A stretch of 64,000 nucleotides of DNA from CAZOEL01 sp964578835 (GTDB lineage: Bacteria > Desulfobacterota > Syntrophobacteria > Syntrophobacterales > Syntrophobacteraceae): assembly GCA_964578835.1 (NCBI GenBank), contig CAZOEL010000030.1, positions 3,325 through 67,324 on the forward strand, read 5' to 3'. The position numbers were made by a program, and so were the translations under genes. The notes beneath the pieces were generated by a model that worked only from the letters and a program-made list of their open reading frames with translations, was not told the origin of the DNA and ran no database searches. Shown piece after piece: positions 52,963-61,492 of this stretch (positions are counted from its first letter, which is position 1; every line of letters starts with the position of its first letter).

Positions 52963-53486
52963 ATTCATCTCCTCTCGGCGCAGGAAAAATCCTTGAGATC
53001 ATACGGGGGCAAACGCGTATAACCTCTGGAACAGCCTCTCTACCGTCTTATGCGTCTCTATCGCCCTGCAAAATTCGAACAAGCCGGCAGAGCTTTGTCC
53101 GTTCATTAATCGAAGGTAAACCCCCGGCTTTGCCGCATAAGCGCTAACTTGTTTGGGCAGAGGTCATTTTGGAGCACAAATCACATTCAAAAATGCTGCG
53201 AAAACCTCATTTTTGCGTGTTTTTGCATCCAAAATGGCCTGTGAGAAGCCTTTGAGAGCAACAAGTTAGCGGTTATGCGGCTTTGCCGGGGGACTCCCAG
53301 AGTTTGACATTTCCGGGATTCTAACCCAAGTTTGTCACGCTGAAGGCCAAAAACAGCTTTTTTGAGCCGATTTTAGCCCGTAAGTTATTGAAAAGATGTT
53401 CTGCATAGCTGGATTTTTGATTTGTAGTGCCAGAATTCATATATTTTGTCTTAACTACCCTCTTCCCCTATGGTAGAAGTCATGGC
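52963..53486. other. Non-coding region of 524 bp with a large palindrome
   Basis: Divergent gap between the DUF362 gene (-) and the transposase fragment (+). Its main content is the palindromic element at 53121-53292. The rest, including the 190 bp before the transposase start, may hold the left end of the insertion sequence, but I could not identify its terminal repeat. Confidence 0.5.
53121..53292. repeat. Nested palindromic element, 172 bp
   Basis: Outer arms 53121-53153 and 53260-53292 (33 nt each) are inverted copies with four mismatches: one C/G and one AAA/TTT block. Inner arms 53162-53173 and 53228-53239 match at 11 of 12. The whole could fold into a long cruciform. There is no open frame inside. 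It lies 195 bp upstream of the transposase fragment and may be a MITE or mark the edge of the island. Confidence 0.7.
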
Positions 53487-54011
53487 ATGTTTATACGAGA
53501 AATCACTAAAAAAGAGCATGCGACCGGAAAGGTCTACGTCTACCACAGGCTCATGGAGGCTCATCGTACTCCCAAGGGGCCACGTCAGAGGATCGTCCTT
53601 GATCTCGGGAGGCTTGAGATCCCGAGAGAGCAGTGGAAGACGCTTGCAGACCGCATCGAGCAAATCCTCACGGGCCAGAGAAGTCTTTGGCCCGTGGCCG
53701 AATCCATAGAGAGCCTGGCCGAGGAGCTTGCAAGGAAGATCAAAAGAAAAGAGAGGCTCTCTCTGCCGGCCTCTGCCGTGGCGGAAGAAGACCCTCAGTT
53801 GGAGACGGTCGATCTTGCCACCCTTGCCATGGAGGAGGCGCGTTGCATCGGAGGAGAGGCTTTGGGCCATTGGGCCTTCAAAAGCCTCGGATTTCCCGAG
53901 ATGCTCGGGAATCCCCTTACTATCCATACCATGCCCCCACCCTATACCCAATTTATACATCATATCACGAAGTGGCCGAACCCGAATCATCCAGTTTGTT
54001 TTTGGGAGTAG
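53487..54011 (+). pseudogene. IS1634-type transposase, N-terminal fragment
   Basis: The frame from the ATG at 53487 matches, from memory, the N terminus of IS1634-family (IS4 superfamily, DDE) transposases: MFIREITKK, then VDLATLAMEEARCIGGEALG and WAFKSLGFPEM. Full-length members have about 550-600 residues. Here family-like sequence stops near 53912 (residue 142), and the remaining 33 codons to the stop are unrelated and rich in Pro, His and Thr. No DDE catalytic residue is left, so the copy is dead. What followed has been lost or replaced between 53912 and the GntP gene. Confidence 0.75.
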
Positions 54012-54350
54012 ACCGCCGTCTTTTTCTTCCTTTTTTCATCCTGCATTAGCGTCCCTCTTCTGCCCCATGACCTTTGTCTCTTTCACCCAGTTTCTCCCAG
54101 ACCTCTATATGGCCGCTCCATCCACTGGATTATGACTGCTCTCATCGGTGGGGAGGACAAGGAATTCAATACTGTTGAATTAAGCATTTTGGAGCTTCCC
54201 CCGCCTCCCGGAGCACCATTAATTGGGAGGTCTTTTGGTGACGCGGAACTGCGCGGACCTGGCGGATTTCGGCCTGTAATATCTCACCCGCGCAATCGCC
54301 TGGAGGATCTCCGAGAATATCTCGACAGCCCTTTCCCTGTGATGGCGTTG
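54012..54350. other. Region without a recognisable gene after the transposase fragment
   Basis: About 340 bp between the dead transposase and the convergent GntP permease. Overlapping frames on + are open but show no coding character. A small dyad AATTCAA-TACTG-TTGAATT lies at 54163-54181. I see no right end of the insertion sequence. Confidence 0.4.
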
Positions 54351-55802
54351 CTAGAGCGCCCCGAGAAGTATGCCAAGGACGATCAGGACGATCAGAGAGA
54401 GGAGAGGGGAGAGGACTGCCACAACGAAGATGTCTTTGTATGATTCGCGGTGTGTGAGTCTGCAGATCGATAGCAGTGTGATGACGGCGCCGTTGTGAGG
54501 CAGGCTGTCGAGGCCACCAGTGGCCACCGTCGTGACCCGGTGCATGAGGTCCATCGATATGCCGGCCTCGCTTGCCATCTGAACGTAACTCGGTCCCAGG
54601 GTCTGCAGCGCGATGCTCATGCCTCCTGAGGCCGAGCCCGTGATGCCCGCAAGGATATTCACCGAGACGGCCAGCGAGACAAGGGGATTGAAGCCGCCAA
54701 TTCTCAACACTCCCGCTCGGATGATTTCAAAGGCTGCAAGCGATGCAATGACGGCGCCGAAGCCCACGAGGCTCGCGGTGTTGAAGATGGGCAGCACGGA
54801 ACCGTTGGCCCCCGTGTCCATGGTCTCCAGAAACGAGGTGAGACGCTTGCGGTTTAGAATACACAGCGCCAGGATCGAAATGACCAGAGCTGCGATGATG
54901 GCCCAGATGCCTCTGACCGCGCTCACGTCCGTCTCTCCATAATGCGGCAGAGCCAGATAGGTGGTGTCCATCGCCGGAATTATCAGCATGCTGAAAAGAT
55001 AGTTCAGGGCTATTACCAGCACGATGGGAGACAGAGCAATCCAAAAGTCTGGAATACCTGCAGGCGCAGGCCTTTCATTGAGTTCTACGATGTCGAATCC
55101 TTCGCCCTCGGCATGTTCGCGAAGCATCCGATCCGCCCTGGGGCTCTCATCCGAGTGGTTTCCGTAGCCCTCTTCGCGCATCATGGCCGATCGGTACTGC
55201 CGGTTGAGCCACATCATGCCCAGGCTGAACATAATGGCTGCCGTCATGATGCCAAGAAACGGCGCGGCAAAGGGGGTGGTCCCGAAAAAGGGCATGGGAA
55301 TGGCGTTCTGAATGGCTGGTGTCCCCGGCAGGGCGGTCATGGTGAAGGTGAAGGCGCCCAGCGCAATGGCGCCTGGGATCAGCCGCTTGGGAATGCCGTT
55401 TTCCCGGAACAGGGAGGCTGCGATGGGGTATATGGCGAAGGCCACTACGAACAGCGACACTCCTCCGTAGGTGAGCACCGCGCAGGAGAGCACTACGGCC
55501 GGAATGGAGCGCTCTCTACCGAATCTCGCGATGGTCCAGCGGGCAATGGACTGCGCCGAGCCACTGTCGTCCATGAGTTTGCCGAAGATGGCTCCCAGCA
55601 GGAACAACGGGAAATATTGGATGATGAACCCCCCGGATGCTCTCATGAATACCTGGGTATAGCTCGCCAGAACAGGCGCGCCGCCCTCGAACAGCACCGC
55701 CACAACGGCCATGAGCGGCGCGAGGATGAGCACGCTGACGCCCCGATAGGCAAGATATATGAGAAGCGCCAGTGCGACGATGATACCGATTAAGCCTGTC
55801 AA
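54351..55802 (-). CDS. GntP-family permease
   Basis: 483 residues, about 12 membrane helices. The start is TTG at 55802, with AGGAGG at 7 bp; the nearer ATG opens a frame that stops after two codons. Family features include GGAPVLASYTQVFMRASGGF, TYGGVSLFVVAFAIYPIA, GSASGGMSIALQTLG and the C-terminal TGGLDSLPHNGAVITLL. GntP carriers move gluconate-like or hydroxy acids with protons; the LPHNGAVITLL motif is one I associate with hydroxybutyrate-type members. A loop of about 45 polar residues (NRQYRSAMM to IPDFWIAL) splits the two halves. It starts 12 bp after the patatin stop, so they form an operon. Confidence 0.88.
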   Translation of the reverse strand: MTGLIGIIVALALLIYLAYRGVSVLILAPLMAVVAVLFEGGAPVLASYTQVFMRASGGFIIQYFPLFLLGAIFGKLMDDSGSAQSIARWTIARFGRERSIPAVVLSCAVLTYGGVSLFVVAFAIYPIAASLFRENGIPKRLIPGAIALGAFTFTMTALPGTPAIQNAIPMPFFGTTPFAAPFLGIMTAAIMFSLGMMWLNRQYRSAMMREEGYGNHSDESPRADRMLREHAEGEGFDIVELNERPAPAGIPDFWIALSPIVLVIALNYLFSMLIIPAMDTTYLALPHYGETDVSAVRGIWAIIAALVISILALCILNRKRLTSFLETMDTGANGSVLPIFNTASLVGFGAVIASLAAFEIIRAGVLRIGGFNPLVSLAVSVNILAGITGSASGGMSIALQTLGPSYVQMASEAGISMDLMHRVTTVATGGLDSLPHNGAVITLLSICRLTHRESYKDIFVVAVLSPLLSLIVLIVLGILLGAL

Positions 55803-55814
55803 ATCATCCCTCCT

Positions 55815-56837
55815 TCATGTCTGAAGATATACGGATTCGATGTCAAGCGTGGAGCGGTTGCCGATGTGCTCGAAGTTTTCGTCAAGCCATGCCCCCGTGG
55901 TGCGGTAGCCCACGTCGTGGAGGTGCTCCAGAAAAGCCCATTCCGTATTGAGCTTGCTCGATACACTCAGGGGCTCGAGCTCCACGTCTGCGTTGATGCG
56001 ATGAAAGAGCGCATCCTTGTAGAACTGATCCTCGAGGTTGCCTACTTCGATGAGTTTCTTGAGCAGCGAGATGGAGCGCACTTCTTTTATCAGGCTGGCG
56101 TTGAAAGTAATCTCGTTGATACGGTTGAGGATGTCCGAAGCCCGGCGGGGAATCTCGTCGCGATAGATGGGGTTGATCTGAACGATCACCAAGTCCCGGG
56201 CCTCGCATTGCTCCACCAGAGGGAACAGAGCCGGGTTGCCCATGTAGCCTCCATCCCAGTATGCCTCTCCGTCGATCTCCACCGCCTGGAAGATAAATGG
56301 CAGGCAGGCCGAGGCCATGATCATGTCCGCGGTCATCTCTTCGCGGCGGAAGATCTTGAGTTTGCCCGTGCGCACGTTGGTCGCAGCCACGAAGAGCTTG
56401 ATTCCTTCAGCGTGGCGGACATGGGAGAAGTCTACCAGGTTTTCGATGAGACTCTTGACCGAATTGAGGCCGAGCGGGTTGACTTCATAGGGCGACACCA
56501 GCCGCGAGAGCATGTCCCAGAAGAGATAACCCGGAGAATAGTCCAGTGTCCAGCGGCCGAGCAGACGATCAAACAGGGTTCGCTGAAAGGGCGAGTATCG
56601 TCCGGCTTCGCTTACTCTGCGCCAGAAGCGGTTCAATGCCCCCCGGGCGCCATCCTTACCACCGCGATCGAGTCCGTCAGCAACGACAACTGCGTTCATG
56701 GCGCCAGCGCTCGTGCCGCTGATTCCCTCGATCTTCACGCGGTCATCCTCGAGCAAACGGTCAAGAACTCCCCAAGTGTATGCCCCGTGGGCGCCTCCAC
56801 CCTGCAAGGCCAGCTCAATCAGTTTTGGCTCCGGCAT
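55815..56837 (-). CDS. Patatin-like phospholipase
   Basis: 340 residues from the ATG at 56837, 8 bp after GGAGG. The same frame stays open for another 285 codons upstream, but that part is a P-type ATPase remnant and not part of this protein. The oxyanion loop is LQGGGAHGAYTWG at about residues 9-21. The nucleophile Ser is in GISGTSAGAMNAV, and the dyad Asp in YWDGGYMGNP. The C-terminal third (residues 230-340) resembles the extension called DUF3734 in proteins often found beside 3-hydroxybutyrate dehydrogenase genes. That dehydrogenase is absent here. Together with GntP this may be a remnant of a hydroxybutyrate or polyester-use module. Confidence 0.88.
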   Translation of the reverse strand: MPEPKLIELALQGGGAHGAYTWGVLDRLLEDDRVKIEGISGTSAGAMNAVVVADGLDRGGKDGARGALNRFWRRVSEAGRYSPFQRTLFDRLLGRWTLDYSPGYLFWDMLSRLVSPYEVNPLGLNSVKSLIENLVDFSHVRHAEGIKLFVAATNVRTGKLKIFRREEMTADMIMASACLPFIFQAVEIDGEAYWDGGYMGNPALFPLVEQCEARDLVIVQINPIYRDEIPRRASDILNRINEITFNASLIKEVRSISLLKKLIEVGNLEDQFYKDALFHRINADVELEPLSVSSKLNTEWAFLEHLHDVGYRTTGAWLDENFEHIGNRSTLDIESVYLQT

Positions 56838-56958
56838 AACGCCAACCTCCAGCTTTCTCAATACGGTGGATACAGTGGGTCCTTCGGGACCCGGTACACA
56901 CCTCTTGATCCGGCTCTGTCCGAAGATGAAAAAATGAGAGCTCGCTCCATAGCCACGA

Positions 56959-56987
56959 AATATGTCTATAGGTTGTCCTCGTGTCAA
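56959..56987 (-). promoter_or_regulatory. Sigma-70-type promoter for patatin-GntP
   Basis: On -, TTGACA (56987-56982) is followed after exactly 17 bp by CATATT (56964-56959), a 6/6 and a 4/6 match to consensus. Predicted start lies about 115 bp before the patatin ATG. It sits at the broken end of the ATPase remnant. Confidence 0.45.
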
Positions 56988-57948
56988 TACTTCATCGCGC
57001 TTCGACATGCCTTTGGTGGCAATGGAAAGCGCCACGGTCAGGGCCACCGGCAGTCCTTCGGGAATCGCCGAAATCGCGAGAGCCACAACAAAAAAGAAGA
57101 TCTCGGCCGGCTCGTAACCCTGGAAATGGAGCAGCAGGGCAAGCCCCGCACTGATGAGCACCACGAGCAGGCTGATATGTCTGATGAATTTCTCCATTCG
57201 CAATACCAGGGGAGGCTTGGCGCTTTCCGATTCAGCAACTGTTTCCGCAATCATTCCCACCTGGGTCCCGCTCCCGGTGGCCACCGCGATTCCCGTCCCG
57301 CGGCCCGAAGTGATGGTCGCGCCGGCAAAGGCCATGTTGTGGCGCTCGCTCACTCCCATGCTTTCGGCCAGGAGCCCGGTGCGTTTTTCGGCGGCCATGG
57401 ACTGCCGGTCAAGAAGCTTTCGTCCGCCGCGAGATTGTTCACATGAAGAAGGCGAAGGTCCGCGGGCGCCTTGTTGCCAGATTCCAGAAGCACAAGGTCT
57501 CCGGGCGCCACCTCTTCCGAAGGGATTTCCACCTCTCGGCCGCCCCGCCGCACGGTTGCCTTGATCTTCACAACAGGCTTTGCAGAGTTGCCGCACTCTT
57601 TTCGGCATTGTACTCCTGGTAAGCCCCCAAGCCGCGGTTGAGCACAATGACGATGAAAATGAAGAGGGATTCACTCGCTTCTCCGATGGCAATGGATGCC
57701 ACGGCTGCGGCCATGAGGATGAATATCAGCGGGTTGAGCACCTGGTGAAGCAGAATAGCCCAAACGGTGGGCGGTTTCTTGGTGGGCAGCGCATTGGGTC
57801 CGTAAAAGGCAAGTTGATGAGCTACTTCCTCATCATCCAGGCCTTCAAGACTGCTTTGAAGCTTTCCGTGAACATACTGTTCATCCAGGGCATGCCAGGC
57901 TTCTTCACACAGTCTGTCCGCGCATTTCTTATCTTCCATGCCGCGCAT
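56985..57948 (-). pseudogene. Cation-transporting P-type ATPase, N-terminal part, frameshifted and truncated
   Basis: Three reading frames carry consecutive pieces of one PII-type ATPase. 57948-57568 holds the cation-ATPase N domain and the first helices (QLAFYGPNALPTKKPP). 57571-57350 holds the actuator domain (EEVAPGDLVLLESGNKAPADLR, then DESFLTG). The third piece from about 57412 continues with MAAEKRTGLLAES and the TM3-TM4 region ending in PEGLPVALTVALSIA and MSKRD. One base is missing where the sequence reads ACCGGCAGTCC instead of the expected ACCGGCGAGTCC, and another indel lies near 57570. The gene stops just before the DKTGT phosphorylation motif, so ATP-driven transport is impossible. 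Confidence 0.88.
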
Positions 57949-58074
57949 CCTGTCTCTTTTCCTTCAGTTCAACAAAACGTCGAGCCCGTTGAAGTCGTGG
58001 TCCGTCCTGCAAGAACCAGTAGGAGAGTAAGAAGCGTCATGAAAAAGGCGGTTCTTTAGGATATTCATAATGTT

Positions 58075-58215
58075 CTATTCTCCTTGTAGAAAGGTGTCCA
58101 GGGTGGCTACGTAAAACATCCCAATCGACATGACGATGTTGGCAAAGATCGTTACAAGGACTGAGAGGCGACTCTTCCAGAGAAACTCTTCAAACACATG
58201 CTCAATTCCGCTCAT
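58075..58215 (-). pseudogene. UPF0114 (YqhA)-like membrane protein, N-terminal stub
   Basis: A 46-codon frame starting ATG at 58215 and ending TAG reads MSGIEHVFEEFLWKSRLSV, then a hydrophobic helix ending in FYVATLDTFLQGE. The FLWKSR-helix-TLD pattern is what I remember of the N terminus of UPF0114 family proteins, which have about 165-180 residues and several helices. If correct, about three quarters of the gene is lost. It lies between the ATPase remnant and the truncated ftsH, all on -. Alternatively it could be a functional one-helix peptide. Confidence 0.45.
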
Positions 58216-58258
58216 TCTACCGGGGTGCCCCCGCTGCACCAACCTGCTCAAGCCAATT

Positions 58259-59220
58259 CTAACGGGCGACCGTGGTCCTAGTGCCCTGAATGGCAGCGGA
58301 CCCTTCGATGATCTCGTAGAATCTCGCAGCCTCCATCACTTCCAGCTGGAGGAGCTCCCGTGCAATCTCCTCCAGGAGTGCTACGTTGCGTGAAAGGAGC
58401 TCCCGCACGGCAGCCGCTCGCTCGCCGACGAGCTCCTTCACTTCTTTATCCAGCCTGGCAGCCGTCACTTCGCTGTACTCCTTGCCGATCAGTGGAGCCT
58501 GCTCGGGGCTGAGGAACATGGGCCGATTCTGTCTGGGATATGTGGAGAGGCCAAGGGTTTTTCCCATCCCATATTCCAGCACCATCGCCCGGGCAATATC
58601 GGTTGCCCTCTGCAGGTCATTGTGAGCGCCCGTCGAGATTTCTCCAAAGGAGACATCTTCCGCCATGCGGCCGCCGAGAAGAACATCGATTTTGCCGAGG
58701 AGCTCCTGCCTCGTCATCAGATAGCGATCTTCCGTCGGCAGCTGCTGAGTGTATCCCAGAGCTCCGATACCGCGAGGAATGATCGAGATCTTGTGGACCG
58801 CATCCGCACCGGGAGTGAAGGCCGCCACGAGGGCATGCCCTGTTTCATGGTAGGCAACGATTTCCTTTTCCTTGGGATTGATCACCCGGTTTCTCTTCTG
58901 AAGGCCGGCTATGATCCGGTCCACCGCCTCGTCAAGGTCCTCCATCTCCACTGCGGATTTGTTCTTTCGCCCGGCGAGCAGTGCCCCTTCGTTCATAATG
59001 TTGGCAAGATCTGCTCCCGAAAACCCGGGGGTCTTTCGGGCAATCACCTCAAGGTCTACATCCGGCGCCAGTTTGATTTTTCTGGCGTGGATCTTTAGAA
59101 TAGCCTCCCGTCCTAGTACATCGGGCCTGTCGACCAGAACTTGGCGGTCGAACCTTCCAGCTCTTAGGAGAGCAGGGTCCAGGGTCTCCGGCCGGTTTGT
59201 CGCAGCCATCAGGAAGGCTG
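58259..59220 (-). pseudogene. ftsH: FtsH protease, C-terminal half only
   Basis: The frame holds the end of the AAA domain from the second region of homology (MAATNRPETLDPALLRAGRFDRQ, with two arginine fingers) through the lid helix bundle and the M41 protease domain. The zinc motif is HETGH, and the third ligand is in the TGAHNDLQRATDIAR region. The N-terminal membrane helices, Walker A and Walker B are absent: FtsH sequence stops near 59220, where the opposite-strand integrase sequence begins. About 320 of about 640 residues remain. The protease cannot couple to ATP hydrolysis and is not anchored. Any start codon would be one borrowed from the integrase side, so expression is doubtful. Confidence 0.9.
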
Positions 59221-59946
59221 TTGAAAGGGAGGTAATCGAGCGAAACTCTTTTGAGCGTGGAAAATCCTTGTTGGTGAAGGAGAACAACAGGCGCATTCAT
59301 TTTCTCACTGAGGATGAGATTGAAAAACTTCTCAATGAATGCCCGAAACAGGTCCGTCAGATTGTAGCCTGTGCGCTAAACACGGGCATGAGGAAGGAAG
59401 AAATCTTGAGCCTCCAATGGTCACAGGTGAGGAGTGGTTTCATTTACCTTCAAAAGACTAAAACGAATGAGGCGCGGCAGATCCCAATAAATGATGAACT
59501 GGACATGCTTTTTGCAAAGATCCGGAGGCAAAACGGTTTCAGTGGCGAGCATGTTTTTAATGTTCCCTAAGGGAGAGGATAGATTAAAGGGGCCGGAGCC
59601 AATGCGGAAAAGGGAGGGACCTGAACCCATGTCGGACCGAGTGAAAAATGTGAGAACGTCTTTTCAGGCAGCACTCAAGCTGGCTGACATAGATGACTTC
59701 AAATTTCACGATCTTCGCCATACTTTTGCAAGTCATTTCATCATGCGCGGCGGGAACCTTAAAGACCTTCAAGAGATCCTGGACCACAAATCCATGACCA
59801 TGACCCTCAGATATGCCCACCTTACTCAAGAGCACAAAAAGAAGGCGGTCAATCTCCTGAATGGACTGACCGCCTGTGGAAGGAAAAGCGATGACTGTCA
59901 CAAAACTGTCACAACCTCAAATGCGCCACTTCATGCCACTCGCTAA
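59221..59946 (+). pseudogene. Tyrosine recombinase/integrase, catalytic part, truncated and frameshifted
   Basis: Phage-type integrase sequence starts abruptly near 59221 (SFERGKSLLVKENNRRIHFL), just where FtsH ends on the other strand. ALNTGMRKEEILSLQW supplies catalytic Arg I. The first frame stops at 59570 after GEHVF. The rest continues in another frame with FHDLRHTFASHF (His-Arg pair), LDHKSMTMTLRYAHL (second His and the Tyr nucleophile) and KKAVNLLNGL. Between them lies an unusual repeated GPEPM segment (KGPEPMRKREGPEPMSD). The DNA-binding N-terminal domain is missing. The end is 16 bp from tRNA-Arg, the classical integration position, so this was the integrase of the island. Confidence 0.88.
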
Positions 59947-59962
59947 CCCCTTGAAATTTTAG

Positions 59963-60036
59963 CGCCCCCGACAGGACTCGAACCTGTGGCGCCGAGATTA
60001 GGAATCTCGTGCTCTATCCGCCTGAGCTACGGGGGC
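59963..60036 (-). tRNA. tRNA-Arg (anticodon CCT)
   Basis: The complement strand folds as a 74-nt cloverleaf. The acceptor stem is GCCCCCG/CGGGGGC with discriminator G. The D-arm is in AGCTCAGGCGGATAGAGC, the anticodon stem CGAGA/TCTCG carries loop TTCCTAA with anticodon CCT, and the T-arm is in CAGGTTCGAGTCCTG. The 3' CCA is not encoded. It is the likely attachment site of the adjacent island. Confidence 0.95.
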
Positions 60037-60057
60037 TTCCTCATGAAAACGCTTCAT

Positions 60058-60086
60058 CCATAACATAGATGAGGATCTTCTGTCAA
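60058..60086 (-). promoter_or_regulatory. Candidate promoter of tRNA-Arg
   Basis: On -, a perfect TTGACA (60086-60081) is followed after 17 bp by TTATGG (60063-60058), a weak -10. The spacing and the distance of about 20 bp to the tRNA 5' end fit a tRNA promoter. Confidence 0.35.
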
Positions 60087-60284
60087 TCCATCAGCCCATG
60101 TCTTGCAGCAATTCCTATTTCTATGATGATTGCCTTTGAAGTCCTATTGTCTATCTCCCAGCCAGGAAACTGTGCAACGAAGGAGTTGGGCGAAAAAAGA
60201 CGCGCTCGCCACACTTGCCTTTTCCACTTCAAAATGAGAATAGCTGCTCGCCTCGATCATGAAGAAAAGCGCCGGCATTAAAGA

Positions 60285-60950
60285 CTATATTTTGTAGGAA
60301 GGACGTTGCTTTCTTTTATGCCTGCCCGAGATCATGCCGATGAGCCAACCGCAAAACAACACGGCGGCGCCCAGGATGAACCATTTAATCTTCTGAGACA
60401 TTTTAAGATTTTCATTTTCTTTGAGCAGCGTCTGGTTTGTCTCCTGCAGAGAAGTCAAGGCTGCCTTCGAAGAGTCAAGCTCCTCTTTTAACTTCAGGTA
60501 GTTGCTCGATCCGGATTTCAACTCTCCGTAACTTGATTCAAGCTTGGCGGCTTTGTCCATTAGCTCCTTTTCGCGTTGGATTAGATCGTTCTTTTCCTTC
60601 CCAAGGAGAGCGATTTGTTCTTTGAGAGCAGCGTTTTGGTTTTCCAGACTTCTCGATTGGAGCGACTCCGGCGAATCAGTTCCTAAGAAATGACTCTGCA
60701 CCCACCCTTCTTTGGACTTGAATTGCGCGGTGACGATGCGGACCAGAGTCCAATCATTGCGCGGTTTCAAAACCTCCACAGGCGAATTGGGCTGGAGCAA
60801 CGCAATGACTTTGCTTTGAGCGCTGGGACCTGAGCGGAGCGCAATTTCGTGAGCTTCCGAGACATAGGCTCTGGCGCTCCAGGCTTCAGCGCGAATAAAC
60901 ACAAGACTGGCGAACGCTGCAAACAGTATCATCAAGCGGCTTTTAGTCAT
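60285..60950 (-). CDS. SH3-domain, coiled-coil and membrane-anchor protein (YgiM-like)
   Basis: 221 residues from the ATG at 60950, which directly begins a signal peptide (MTKSRLMILFAAF, cleavage near AEAWSA); an upstream in-frame start adds 13 polar residues. A bacterial SH3 domain spans about 28-90 (ALRSGPSAQSKVIALL, GWVQSHFLG). A long coiled coil (about 100-180, rich in Leu, Glu and Lys) leads to one C-terminal membrane helix (WFILGAAVLFCGWLIGMISG) and a basic tail. This SH3-plus-anchor architecture matches YgiM/TIGR04211-type envelope proteins of unknown function. Confidence 0.88.
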   Translation of the reverse strand: MTKSRLMILFAAFASLVFIRAEAWSARAYVSEAHEIALRSGPSAQSKVIALLQPNSPVEVLKPRNDWTLVRIVTAQFKSKEGWVQSHFLGTDSPESLQSRSLENQNAALKEQIALLGKEKNDLIQREKELMDKAAKLESSYGELKSGSSNYLKLKEELDSSKAALTSLQETNQTLLKENENLKMSQKIKWFILGAAVLFCGWLIGMISGRHKRKQRPSYKI

Positions 60951-61492
60951 GATCTGATCCACATATCCTTCCTGATTAATGTGTGACAATTCATCATGCG
61001 CTGGCGTCGGGTCAAAGCGGAGGGATTATAAATGCAGAGCAGGGCGCAAGCAAGGTAAAAACCAAGGCATTTTCTCATCTCTCCAGCCATGACTCCCGAG
61101 ATCAATTATCCTTGCAGACTCTGGCGTTCTCTAAGTAGCAAGTAAGAATGCGCATGTTTTTGATGATCCTGGCGCAAAATTCTGCTGGGTTTCGCCCCTG
61201 TTTTCAATTACGATTAATGATTGATGCTGGACAAAGCCCTTACAGAAATCGTTCCCATATTCAGAAGATTATCGTGAGGCGTTACGCTTCGTTCATTCCC
61301 TTGAAGCGGGCGAGTCGCCTGGCGTCAATACTCAGTGGTGAAAAGGCGTGGATGGTCATAACCAAAGATCTTGTTGTTATGCGTCCATCCGCGAATGGCA
61401 TCAATAATCCTGTAAAATGACAGGATCAAAACAGACGGCGGCGGCCATGCTTTACTTGAGACAGGCCGCCGTCTGGCTTGTGTGGGGAATGC
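60951..61492. other. Intergenic region of 542 bp between divergent genes
   Basis: Separates the SH3 protein (-) from the MASE3 kinase (+). Its 3' end carries two adjacent hairpins (61407-61474) in the probable leader of the kinase. A 90-codon frame at 61148-61420 has no ribosome site or recognisable features and is not called. Confidence 0.5.
61407..61474 (+). promoter_or_regulatory. Two tandem hairpins in the leader of the MASE3 kinase
   Basis: Hairpin 1: ATCCTGT (61407-61413) with ACAGGAT (61420-61426), loop AAAATG. Hairpin 2: AGACGGCGGC (61433-61442) with GCCGCCGTCT (61465-61474), 22-nt loop. The second ends 18 bp before the kinase ATG, just ahead of the GTGGGGA ribosome site. No T-run follows, so a role in translation or mRNA stability is more likely than termination. 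Confidence 0.4.

Noticed and set aside
55866..57446. A 526-codon open frame on + across patatin and the ATPase remnant
   Set aside because: It is the antisense shadow of patatin and the ATPase remnant in GC-rich sequence. It has no domain signature, and the opposite strand carries clear motifs (GTSAG, PEGLP).
56838..57692. A single 625-residue patatin-ATPase fusion on -
   Set aside because: The upstream part is a frameshifted ATPase piece. Patatin has its own ATG at 56837 with GGAGG at the right distance, and its family starts there.
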